Below are positions 53,600 through 64,000 of a DNA stretch of 64,000 nt, piece after piece. This stretch comes from Ypsolopha sequella (lineage: Eukaryota; Arthropoda; Insecta; Lepidoptera; Ypsolophidae): the NCBI GenBank assembly GCA_934047225.1, contig OW203986.1, positions 26,725,221-26,789,220 on the forward strand. Direction: 5' to 3'. Position 1 is the first letter of the stretch; every line of letters begins with the position of its first letter. A model generated the notes under the pieces. The model was not told where the DNA came from. It worked only from the letters and a program-made list of their open reading frames with translations, and ran no database searches. Both the position numbers and the translations under genes were made by a program.

Positions 53600-54048
53600 T
53601 TCTGTCCAGTCGACGGATCTGTGAAGAGTGTCCGGTATTTAGGAATTAAGGGGTTGCTGCGACTATCAGACAAGAATAATAAATCTTCAAGCGTGTCGCA
53701 CGAAATAGAGCTCCATAGCTTGATCGACCATTCGGCCGACGACCGCGACCCTCGGAGTGAAGTCAGCCGCGTGTCGCGCGCCTCCTGACAGCCACTGGCC
53801 TGAACACAGCACCAAGCGGACCAGTTTACAATACCTTATCGCCGCCGAGGGTCGTATCGCAGGTTTTTGTTGCCGTGTGAATGGTGCTTTACATTATTAT
53901 AACAGCAAATTGTTTGTCAGTGCTGTGATTTGTTGTGTTGTGGTGTGCTATCGCCGAGTGCGAGTTCCAGTGAACCGTTGTGATGCATTTACGGATTTAC
54001 CTATGGCTGTCTTGTGCCGTCCTCACAGGATATGTTCGAGCGACAGAG
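53600..54048 (+). promoter_or_regulatory. CpG-rich candidate promoter and first exon
   Basis: The composition changes abruptly to CpG-rich (GTCAGCCGCGTGTCGCGCGC and CTTATCGCCGCCGAGGGTCG), unlike the AT-rich flanks. An ATG at 54003 (MAVLCRPHRICSSDR) runs to a good splice donor, ACAGAG|GTAAGG at 54049. The region looks like a 5' UTR plus a short coding start of a plus-strand gene whose next exon was not found. The continuous open frame 53757-54236 ignores the donor and has no known domain. Confidence 0.33.
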
Positions 54049-54239
54049 GTAAGGGACACCGTCTTAAATGCGGCATTGGGAGGGCTTTTTGTAGCCCTAC
54101 AATGCGATGGGACGACACGGTCCTAGACCGGTCTCGGTACGATTGTAAATTGTCGTTCCGAAGTCGGCGTACTTGCGTAACTTTCAATGTCAACACGCCA
54201 TTCGACAACACTATTGTGTCTCGTAAAGTTATTTAGAGA

Positions 54240-54929
54240 TGTTTTGTTTCCGTTTTATTTAACCTCTCAACCAGAAATAGCTATTCGCTCTATGGATATG
54301 GCTAGCTAGCAGACTAGTCGAGCAGTGTTTACTTAGGTGCGATGTAACATTTACCTTGAGTGGCTAGAGTAATCGCCGAGTAAACAATCTTTATCGAACG
54401 TATACTATCGATAGATTGCCGTAGAGTCTCGAATTATTGAGTTTACGTTTTTCACGTGCATGGACGCGGTATCGAAGTCACGGTTGTGAACTCGATCGCC
54501 CACGGTATGGAGAAAGCAGCGTGACATAACGGCTGGTAATGAACCAGTCTCATCGATGTTTACCTACTTATCTATCTAGGTAGGCCGGAAAGTTTGCTCG
54601 CGTTGACGCACGGAGGGCCTAATGGTGCTGATACTTTTGGGCTCGGTTAAAAGCCCGTTATTGATTGTTCTAATTTGGGAGAACTCTGTGTAGTTTTTGT
54701 CCATAGTAGGCATTTAACTAACATTTAGTCTTTTTTTTTTTTAATCATCGGAACCTATGTTGTTAGGCAGATCAAACCGTATCGAGGTCATCATTATCTT
54801 GCTTAGTTATCTGAATAATCTCAGATTGCTTTTGCCATGCTATAAAAAACTGGTCAAGTGCGAATATGACTCGCGCCCTGAGTGTTTCGTACCATTTGAT
54901 TAAACAAATATTACAAACTTATCAATGGT
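54240..54929. other. Intergenic
   Basis: Nothing recognised apart from a short Rep-A trace at about 54850-54895 (GGTCAAGTGCGAATATGACTC). Confidence 0.35.
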
Positions 54930-55089
54930 GTCGATTCGGTGTAACTCGACTTAACTTATTTGACAGGACTAACCTTATTTTAAGCGTCCTGTCTTTGTCT
55001 TTTCGATACAGAAAGAAAAAGACAGAACACTTAAATTAAGTTAAGTCCTGTCAAATACCTAAGTTAAAACGTGTTACACCGAATCGACG
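54930..55089. mobile_element. MITE-5 copy 2
   Basis: Outer ends GTCGATTCGGTGTAAC and GTTACACCGAATCGAC are inverted. Arms with TTATTTGACAGGACTAA pair, and the centre repeats TCTTTTCGATACAGAAAGAA as in the other copies. Confidence 0.72.
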
Positions 55090-55179
55090 CAATTAAGTAC
55101 CTACAAAATTTATGAAACAAAACATACTTAAAGAAAACTACCAAATTAAGTTGGTCGAGTATACGGGTAACACTAAATC

Positions 55180-56310
55180 TTCATTATAAATCAGACAAAA
55201 CAAGAACAGAAATTACAAATTCCTAATTAGGCTTAGGTGAGAGATAGACCCAGTTACAAAAAGTGGTTTAAAACTCACAACTTTGACGGCCCTCCATTTC
55301 TTTATTTTGGAAGATAAAACGAATTAATAAATAAAAATAAAAGGCATTTATTTCAGGCACTTGACCCATATTTTACTAATTTATCACCAAAAAAATAATT
55401 TTTACTGACCTCTTATACAGTATTATTAGAGGTCAGTGGCTCTAGACAATGACACCCCACATGCCAGGGTAAAAAAAAGCATTTACAACGTCTCCATTTT
55501 CATGAAAAAAATTCCATTCTCCGAAAAAAAATTCAATGTGTCCGTCTGTCTGTCTCTCCATCCGTCTGTCCGTCCGTCCGTCTGTCACAGGCGTCTACAG
55601 AGGTATTTCCCACAATAAGTGTTACTATTGCATCTATCACGGCAAATACAAAAAAAAAACCGGCCAAGTCTGAGTCGGACTCGCGCACGAAGGGTTCCGT
55701 ACCCGTTATCTATAAAAACTGCCAAAAAAAACATGTCATGGGAGCCCCCTTAAATATTTATTTTATTCTGTTTTTTACTAGGTAGGTATTTGTTGTTATT
55801 AGCGGCAACAGAAATACATCATCTGTGAAAATTTCAACTGTCTAACTATCATGGTTCATGATATACAGCCTGGTGACAGACGGACAGACAGACGGACAGC
55901 GGAGTCTTAGTAATAGGGTCCCGTTGGTTACCCTTTGGGTACGGAACCCTAAAAATCAAACCCAAGGGGTGTCCCTATACAAAAAGCCTCAAAAAAGTAG
56001 CATTTTTTAACGTTATAATGAAACGAGAGGACCGAAAAATATGGAAAAAATCATGGCAATAATTGATTACGTAAATATTAAAGAAAAATGTAGCGGTTAA
56101 GATTTTAGGGTTCCGTTCTCAGCGGGGGCCGCGAATTGTTTGTCATGTGCTATTATTTTAGCGGCTTGGTTGAATCGCCTTATTGTTGCTTTGACATCTA
56201 CATATTTGTATGTTACCTTCTTTTTAAGGTTCCGTACTCGTACTGTGTGGTAGTACGGAACCCTTTGTGCGCTATTCCGACTCGCACTTAGCCAAATTAT
56301 ATATTCACGT
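55180..56310 (+). repeat. Cluster of Rep-A copies
   Basis: Three or more fragments lie end to end. One ends in a (GTCC)n tract (55540-55590). A short complete copy runs about 55655-55955, from CCGGCCAAGTCTGAGTCGG to GGGTACGGAACCCTAAAAA. A further fragment near 56100-56300 ends with GACTCGCACTTAGCC inverted. Only non-coding sequence. Confidence 0.55.
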
Positions 56311-56463
56311 ACCCACGTTATCCTGCAAAATCAATGCAGTTTTGTCCTACTATTGCTAAATAAATCAGAGGCGTTTTCTGGCCTGAGAATGGTGAATAAT
56401 GCACCACCGCCTAAGCACAAAATAACCACTTAATGTTTACTCCACATAACTAGCGAAAACAGG

Positions 56464-56726
56464 CGCACGCACACATAGACGCGTACGTACGACGATCTCG
56501 GAGATACTCTGCTGCGGGTCTACCGCGTAATTCTGATTTTCATCAACATCAACTTGAGATTGAAATTTGACGTGCGTGCAAAAGAGATGGCATGTTAGGC
56601 GGGCGTCGTCGCACGCACGTCAAATTTCAATCTCAAGTTGATGTTGATGAAAATCCGAATTACGTGGTAGACCCGCTGGTGAATACGAAATTCTCATCAT
56701 ACGTACGCGTCTATGCATGTGTGCGT
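56464..56726. repeat. Long imperfect inverted repeat, arms over 100 bp
   Basis: The central arms ATCAACTTGAGATTGAAATT (left) and the complementary right arm match without error through GACGTGCGTGC. The outer parts pair with mismatches out to GCACACATAGACGCG. The loop of about 30 bp is at 56579-56608. No target duplication was recognised. Confidence 0.75.
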
Positions 56727-58654
56727 CTGTTACCGCTCCGTCGTCGAGTCAGCCTTCTGCTTCTGGTAGTATCTATTTTGTGGCCTAAGCATCTACCACA
56801 GAGTACCTTACCTATCTCGGCATTGCTGTACAGATTATGACGCAACGCAATATGCAACGCGTTGGCTTATTTGCCAATCATCAATTGAAACAAAAGTTAC
56901 CTATTTTATTTACCGTAGGCGAATTGGGACGTAATAACGTTTATGTAATTGGCATAGATTAAATGATGTTAAGGTGTGTTAATCCGAAAACCATTTCGAG
57001 ATTTTTATTTTTTCAAGTAATGGTCCAAAAAACCTCATGATATTTGCCCTCGTGTGTCGTCACTTGAGTAATGGCTGTTTAGAAATGTGTCCTAGTTCAA
57101 GATAAATTTATAATAATTTGCTTCAGACTAATTTGATCAGCTAGATGACAGATAAGTAGACAGACAGAGACAGACCACTTTTTTTATAAGCAATCACACA
57201 TCACAATCAGTATAATGTCTAAAATTCCCAAGTGACAAGGTCATCGGACAATTCTTTAAAAAATCATTAAAAATAATGGCTAATTTATATACCAAAACAA
57301 TGAAAACTATGTCCTAAAAAGGCGTATGTTCTCTGAAAAAAAAATTAAAAACATCTTTTAAAAATTAAGCTTTTGGAATTTGTGTAAAAGGTTAGCTAGT
57401 TTTTTTAGGTTTGTATGGTAAGTTGAATTCATAATTAAGTATAAAGACGGATCGACTTACCTACATGAATTTATTTCGCGATACGCGACATGTTTCGAAT
57501 TCCTTCCGAATTCGTTGCCAAGCGAGCGAGGGTCTGTCGTCAGTACTAGGTTAGCTAGTACTATGTGATGAGTGTTGTGTGTACGGTAGTGTACATAACA
57601 TGTGAAAAACTCGGTAATGTAATGAATGAGTAATCGTACAAGTATATTTTTAAATGTTATTTTACATGTCCTTTTGCAGAAGTTGATCGCTAAAAAAAGC
57701 AATGACGGAATTATAAATTATTGGCTTCTTTTGTAAATCCCATAAAAAAAACTTTAAACAAAAAAAAATTGTAACCGACTTCAAATGTAACAGCAGTCAT
57801 TCACTAAAATGTTAAAAATAATAGAAAGACGACGCCATTTTCAGCATTTTCTTTTTTCAGTGCCTGTCAAACGGGCGTAAAATCATATTTTGGTTCCGTC
57901 ACGAGTGACACAAAACGAATACTCTCCCACAAGTTTCCCATCAATAAAAATAAATAATAAAAAGAGTGCCGTCGGGCTTGCTCGGGTTCCAGGCTGGAGA
58001 CACAGGATATGTAACTACCTGGGTTAAAAATAACTGGGTACTTATATTTACTGGTGATCTTATGGCAACCGCACAAAGACTAAAATCAGTTGGATAATTC
58101 AATTTGAGGTACAAACGGGTTGTAGTTTCAGTATAAAAGTTTCGCCGCTCGCGTGATTAATTTATGAATGTATGCTGCTTGATGATACCAAGTTTACCAA
58201 CACACAAAAAACTCGTACTAATAGTCTAGCTAGAGAATACAAAAAATATATAATTTATCCATATATCTACGTAAAAGGTTCAAAGAAAATAATAAGTACC
58301 TATTGAATTCTTTTGGCTTTTATGTATCGACTTGGTCAGCAAAAACGTAGCAACTAGCAAGTCAAGGAGAAATATCAACATCTTGTATCAATTCTACCTA
58401 CGTATCTGTTGGTTGTACAGATTCTGTATAAATGAATATGTAGGTAATGAATTTTCTGGAATCGAATATTATTTTGTTTTTTTCTTGATATAATTGGGTT
58501 TAACCAAAGTTTGACAGACACGATATCTACTCTATATTGTAAACACGAGATGTTTGGCTGCACTTTGCTCTTATTATCGCTATATTTTTAACACAGTATC
58601 ATTGGTTTATTTTATTTTAAATAATACTTAGAAGTACGTATGTAGATGTAGGGG
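56727..58654. other. Intergenic, nothing firm
   Basis: A GC-richer minus-strand patch at 57463-57560 ends in ATGTAG|GTAAGT, which could be a first exon, but its frame stops after MSRIAK. A block near 58060-58150 resembles one at 61130-61210. No gene is recognised. Confidence 0.3.
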
Positions 58655-58885
58655 TTCCGTACCTAAAAGGTAAAAAATTAACCATTATGGTGAGACTCTT
58701 CTTCGTCCATCGAACCGTCGAGATAAATATATTATGTGGTGCAATAAAAACTAAAAACGATTGCTCAAAATATACAATGTTAAGATGAAGTTGCGGAAGC
58801 CGGAAACTGGTGATAGTACTCAGACTCAGACATACAAGCAACGTTCTATAAAATAATACCTGCCAAGTGCGAGTCAGACTCGCAT
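58655..58885 (-). repeat. Rep-A fragment, minus strand
   Basis: Starts GGTTCCGTACCTAAAAGGTA and ends CCAAGTGCGAGTCAGACTCGC. The interior is shorter than in the full copies. Confidence 0.5.
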
Positions 58886-58970
58886 ACCCGTGATCAACGC
58901 GTGCGATAGACGGCATTAGAATTAAGAACCCGTGTCGCGACACCAAGTTTAAGAACGCAGCACTAGTATA

Positions 58971-59553
58971 CAGTGTGTCCCTCGTACAAGTGCACATCCG
59001 AAAGTGGGTGAAACTAGATCTAAATATATCGACAAAAACAAAGAAAAATTTTTTTTTTTAATTTTTTTTTTTAGTCTTGATAAAAGTACTCCACCTGGGT
59101 ATCTATGTATGGGACGCGAGTGCAGTGCCTTTGGTTAACCGCTCGTAGAAAATATTGTATTTATGATAGAACGTTGTATTTTTTTTGTTAGAAAGATAAT
59201 GGAATAGGCAATGATAAATAGGAATAAAAGTATAGTAGTACGGGGACATTATTTTGAAAAAATTGACTATGACCTAAAAAAAAGACGGAAAAATTAAAGA
59301 AATAATCTTTTAGGATATTATTTTTATGGTAATGGTAGCTGATTATGTTTTGTTTTTGATTTGGTATGCAACGTCTATTCTTAAGGATTATAACAGTTTT
59401 ATTTCATTGCATTACTCGCGATAGATCAAAAGTTATGACATATTTTATACATAGTCTCCATGGTAGGCAAAAAAAAATTTTCATTTTTTTGTCGATAAAA
59501 TAAGGTCTAGTTTCACCCCTTTTCGGATGTGCACTTATACGAGGGACACACTG
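58971..59553. mobile_element. MITE-1 copy 2, 583 bp
   Basis: CAGTGTGTCCCTCGTACAAG to the inverted right end, TA on both sides. The interior is closely similar to 7057-7672, with small deletions. Confidence 0.82.
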
Positions 59554-60434
59554 TATAATGCCCCTCATGTAATTGTTTGGTACAATCATTATTCTTTTAG
59601 GTGCCATAAAGAGTTGCGGGCAACATTTTAAATACCAATTTTCTGACTTTCCCGAAAACTGACAAATTATAGAACCCTAGGTGCGCGAGGCACTTTTTGC
59701 AGAACCTCTAAACCTCTTTTTATGCTGCCTTTTTAATAACAATTCAACGAACAAAAGTAATCAAAAAACCGTAAAATAAGAGGCAAGTGTTGCGATAAGA
59801 ACCGATTTACACAAAAAGTATTTTTGCATGGGACGGAACTAAAAGTAAAATGAGCTATCAGCTTTTTACCATCTTGCAATCGGGACGTGTGTATGACGAC
59901 AATAAGCCAACGATCCACCCCGACGGTTCCTTAGTTTTTGTATTTTTTTGACCGCACCCTTAGTCTAAGTAGGTATTAAAATTTTCAAACCCCAGAGACG
60001 ACTCTGTCGCAAGCGCAAAGTTGAAAACTTGTTTTAGGAGTAACCATAGACATAGGATTCGCTATGGGAGTAATCACCTTTTGGCAAGACTGTGGACGTT
60101 TTCAAACATTATTTTTGGTTATTATTAATCTAGATAATATTATTAAGATAGATTTTTGATTTTATCTAAAACAATAAAAGCACAAGGCTACACTTCCGGC
60201 AAAAAACCGTTAAATCTATGTATTTTAGGGGTTTGGTGTTAGGATATTACTAAAATTTAACGATTTTTAATTCGACTCAAACATAGATCTAGATAATGTT
60301 AATGGACTCAGCCCAAAATATTATAATAAAATTCCATAGACACTCCACAATGTGTTGACGCCTCTCTTCTGCGGAACGGTTATAAACAAAAAAAGATACG
60401 TTGGATATATATTTTTTAGACATTATGTATCATA
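59554..60434. other. Intergenic
   Basis: Contains a block at 60280-60330 shared with 17645-17700 (AGATCTAGATAATGT then GGACTCAGCC). No coding feature. Confidence 0.35.
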
Positions 60435-60800
60435 AACCAGGTGGTAGAGCTGATGCCGGGCTCGACTGTGTAGGTACCACCATCGTACTTGGAGACCCCC
60501 TCGAAGTAATTCGGGGTAGAGTAAGAGCACAGCTCACAGGCAAAAAACCAGGAGGCCCACCATGCCTGGGACCGATGGATGGCGGTATATCCATTCCTAA
60601 TAGCCGGGCCTTATATGGAACAGACTGGTGACGGGCAGCGGCGTCACTGGTGCGAAGGTTCCGGCACCACGCTCACCAACCCACCTGCCCACCGTGTGTG
60701 AGTATGGGCAATTCTTCCAGGATGACCGCCGGGAGTGGCTAAGTCCTGGAAAGGCTTATGTCCAGCAGTGGACGAACTAGGCTGATGGATGGATGGATGG
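60435..60800 (+). repeat. Rep-B, longest copy
   Basis: From GGTGGTAGAGCTGATGCCGG to the (GATG)n tail at about 60782-60803. It includes the GGAACAGACTGGTGACGGGC segment missing from the copy at 33155. Confidence 0.72.
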
Positions 60801-63124
60801 ATGATGTATCGTAAGACATTGCTTACAAGTACGTTAACTTAATAAAAGACCAACAAAACAAATGTTTTTTTTTTATACAAGGAGAGACCTAATTTCTTCC
60901 AAAGAACCCTCGAAAGTCTGCTGTTGTTCATGTTCTAGGGTCAGGTCGATCCTATTTACAAAAACAATTAAGTTATCGGGAGCGAAAGTTTTCTAGTTTT
61001 TAATTTCTAACGTCTTTCGTACGTAATTAATAGGTCTGAAAATGAAAGCTAGCGAAACTTGTACAGGAAAACAAATATAGAGAAACCAACTCTTATTTGC
61101 GCTCGGCATAGGCAACGATAGGAACTTATGACGACCGCGTAAAGACTGAAATCGATTGCATAATTCTATTCGAAAGATAAACAGTATTGTTTCAGTGTAG
61201 TTTCTCAAGGCGATCGCTCGGGGCCGCAGTCAAAAGAAAGATCCCGACGGATAGAAAGGAGTTCGTAATTCGCTCCAACTTTTTAAGAGGTTCAGCTGTT
61301 TTGGAAAAACAAAACGAACCCTAAACTATAATTATTTACTGTGTGTATGTGTAGTAATTTAAAGAAAAAAAAACATCTAAGTATAAGTGATTGTTGCCTT
61401 TTGTCTGTCCCCATGTCTGTAAAATGTGCTCAATAAATTACAATGAAAACGAACGAAACGTGGACAATAGCTCGTTTATAATTTAACAAATTGTTAGCTG
61501 TCCTGCGCAAGTATTCAAAATTGCTTCACAAGTAAATACTTATTTTATTTTAAAGTCAATATTCTTAGACAAAGTTATTTCGCAACCCTGACCTAAAAAT
61601 TGAACTGAAAATATAGTCAGACTAATAGCACAGTTTAAAATTATTTTTACACCGTCCTACGAAAGGACAACAAATACAGGTTTGCCAACACTGCCTCCTC
61701 CAGCTAGAACTGCTAGTTCCGTTATCTCCTCTCCTTAGCAGAAGTATCACTCTTCCCCAATTTCCAGGAATCGCCCATTATTGGCAAGAAAGCATTCTAT
61801 TATATTTGTTTTGTTTTGATTGTTATTTTTGTTTTAAAATTTGCCATATCCCTTGTTCCATAGAAAGCTTAAAGATTTTTTATTAGATAAATGTTTTTAC
61901 ACGGTCAAGGAATACCTAGGATACGAATAAATGTAAATATTATTTGATTATGACATTTATAGTATAAAGAACACTACAGACATTGATTTTTTTTCATTTT
62001 AACTAGTTTGATATTCCTACGATTGTTTTGTTCAAACTCCAAGTTTTTTTTTTTACATATTATATATTGACATTTGTTCTTATTTAATTGACATACATAT
62101 TTTATAATTATAATTATTCTCAATTTGGTTTTTGTTAGTGCATGATTTAAATATACAACCAAATATTTGTACGCCATGACGTGGTTGAATTTGTTGGGAC
62201 TGTAATTATATGTAACATCCATTCCATTGTAAACCCGAATTCTCACAAATAAACGATTTACTTACTTACTTACTTACTTTGTATTTTTGAATTGGTATTT
62301 TAATTGTTTAATGCCAACAAAAGTGGCGTAATATACGGGAAGCTATCTAGAGACAGGCAGTTTAAAGTAATAGCAGTAAATAAATTAAGTGGAAAAAAAC
62401 CAAGCAATTTTTAGATCCTTTGGCGAACGCTCACTCCTCCTTTTTCTCAACATTTCAATCGACTCGGAGATTATAGCTAGATATGGAAAAGCAATTTAAC
62501 ATCTGTTTAAAGTACCATCCTTAATGAATATTCTAAGAACTAAGAACGGAAAATGACTCATCTTTTAAAGTAGGCGGGCCCTGTTGAAATAAAATTATTC
62601 AATTTCAATTAAACGCCTATTTTCAACGAAATTGTTCATTATCTACAACCTAAAATAATTGTGAGTATAAAAGCTGGATTACATTCAGTAGGTAGCTTTT
62701 GTTGGAAATGAGATCTTAATCCTTGGCAGAAAAGCTTCATTAAAGCTTTTGCACGACGCATTTCAATTTACTTAACATCTCTTTCAAAATAATGGCTGGT
62801 ATTACTCATGCTTTGTTTCGTCTCCAAGCTTCAACATCCGGCCATGAGTCATACTTGAACATAAGTAAGACTTTGTGATAGCTTGATAAAGAGAAGCAAG
62901 ATTACGTTGAAGTCATTTTTCACAACTTATGTGTGATGAATCTCTATACATATAAAATGCAACGTCTGTCTGTCTGTCTGTACGGTTACTTATAACTTGG
63001 GAACCATTTAATGCAGTTTTCATTTTAAGGTAGAATATCTCGGGGAAGGTTTAAGGTTATATGTCATCACTGTATGACCAAAAGGAGCAGCGCAGTGAGA
63101 ATTTTAGTGAACCATGTCGTAGGT
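60801..63124. other. Intergenic, LINE-like tail at 62.2 kb
   Basis: No gene is recognised. A plausible LINE 3' end lies at about 62150-62279: AATAAACGATTTACTTACTT followed by an (ACTT)n microsatellite. A (GTCT)n run at about 62963-62980 lies in a block beginning ATAAAATGCAACGTCTG. Confidence 0.4.
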
Positions 63125-63470
63125 TTAGAATAGAATAGAATAGAAAATCGTTTATTTACAGTCACAATCACACACAACACAGAAAAAGAAGACATAAGAC
63201 ATGAAGAAAATTTCAAAATTTCAATCAACAAATAAAAAATGAAAACATAACACTAAGTAACACTTACAATTATCACACATTGAAACAGAACAAAAACAGT
63301 ACATGTACTTAATCTACCTTAAACGCGAGTGGCATGAGATCGTGACGGCAAAAAGGTTCTGACTCAGCATAGTTTTGCAGACGGATCTGCAACGCTGGTT
63401 ATTCTGCCAGAACCAGCCGCGGTGAATGAGACCACGCTGATTACTCTAAGTAGCAAAGCTTAGACAAAAT
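63125..63470 (-). repeat. LINE-like 3' end with (TATTC)n tail
   Basis: On the minus strand the block ends in a TATTC tandem (plus strand AGAATAGAATAGAATAG at 63126-63144). The body has no coding capacity. The tandem tail marks it as a non-LTR retrotransposon 3' UTR or a SINE. Confidence 0.45.
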
Positions 63471-63568
63471 AAATAAAACAAATAATTTTAAAATAAAAGA
63501 ATGTAGTGTAGGTAGGTGACATATATATATAGAAAAATATATACTATAACAACATTAATACTGATGTA

Positions 63569-64000
63569 CGAGGGGCATGCCAAAAGAAATTAGATACTCA
63601 AAAATTATAAAATTTATTCTTTATTACAAGTATCGATCTTTTCGAAGTATTCACCCTGAGCACGTATACACTTTTTCATACGTCTGAACTAATTGGAAAA
63701 TACCAATGACCACTCTTCTTTAGACACCTCAGAAACCTCGAAAATATAGGCAGCTAGTGCATCTTCTTTGCTTTCAAACTTCTTCCCCTCTATTTTTTCT
63801 TTGATTTTTGGAAACAGGTAAAATCACAAGGTGCTAGGTCAGGGGAATATGGTGAGTGAGGGAGGGTTGACGCATTTTTTGAGCCGAAAAAGTCAAGTGT
63901 TTTGGCAGACGTGTGCAACGCCGCATTGTCGTGGTGCCTGAGAAGGCGTCGGATTCCTGACTTCGGTCGCTTGTCACACCAAGATGATATTACTGTTGGA
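63569..64000 (-). pseudogene. mariner transposase gene, 3' end, broken
   Basis: The element end CGAGGGGCATGCC follows a TA at 63567-63568. On the minus strand, HHDNAALHTSAKTLDFFG and SPYSPDLAPCDF carry the second and third catalytic aspartates, 34 residues apart, the D34D spacing of mariner. After CDF the frame shifts near 63818, and FPKIKEKIEGKKFESKEDAL follows. An in-frame TAG near 63691 interrupts the C-terminus (KKCIRAQGEYFEK), and the normal stop is at 63614. The 5' part lies beyond the window. The copy is inactive. Confidence 0.85.

Noticed and set aside
53757..54236. 159-residue plus-strand open frame
   Set aside because: It runs through a good splice donor at 54049 and has no known domain. 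The block is better explained as a CpG-rich 5' exon.
62793..62880. Possible short exon starting MAGITHALFRLQ
   Set aside because: A stop follows within about 30 codons, the donor-like GTAAG is weakly placed, and nothing supports it in the surroundings.

Overview
This is a eukaryotic, AT-rich, repeat-dense window, almost certainly from a moth or butterfly. The gene types (a brown/ok-like ABCG half transporter), the interspersed repeat containing CCAAGTGCGAGTC and the density of short inverted-repeat DNA transposons all fit Lepidoptera. No rRNA, intact tRNA, CRISPR or bacterial operon structure is visible. Most of the window is transposon-derived; only three host genes could be reconstructed, by joining exons at GT/AG splice sites that keep the reading frame.

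Region by region: (1) 1-7.9 kb holds interspersed repeats, including an inverted pair of one family and an inverted-plus-tandem trio of another. (2) 7960-21381, minus strand: the first five coding exons of an ABCG (white/brown/scarlet/ok class) half transporter. They encode the N-terminus and the whole nucleotide-binding domain; the membrane-domain exons were not found and probably lie beyond the left edge. The introns carry many MITEs and a perfect 112-bp inverted repeat at 12656-12929. (3) 21.4-35.2 kb has no convincing host gene. It holds LINE reverse-transcriptase tails, a TTAA-flanked MITE and two hAT-type elements with perfect 8-bp target duplications. (4) 35244-41209: a complete Ty3/gypsy LTR retrotransposon with 237-bp LTRs identical by eye, an ACGT target duplication and one uninterrupted 1786-residue Gag-Pol frame containing a 12-residue tandem repeat. 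(5) 41475-45775, plus strand: a three-exon Myb/SANT-like DNA-binding protein gene whose start codon lies 265 bp downstream of the retrotransposon. A decayed YqaJ-type exonuclease gene lies antisense in its second intron. (6) 48174-50927, plus strand: the three-exon mitochondrial ATPase inhibitor IF1 gene. (7) 51-64 kb: more MITEs, a possible CpG-rich first exon near 54.0 kb, and the 3' end of a broken mariner transposase at the right edge.

The three host genes have unrelated roles: membrane transport of pigment or urate-type substrates, DNA binding, and control of mitochondrial ATP synthase. Nothing suggests they form a pathway. The points most worth following up are the young gypsy element and its expanded repeat region beside the SANT gene, the perfect inverted repeat in the ABCG intron, the antisense YqaJ relic, and the set of hairpin MITEs of constant 262-bp length.
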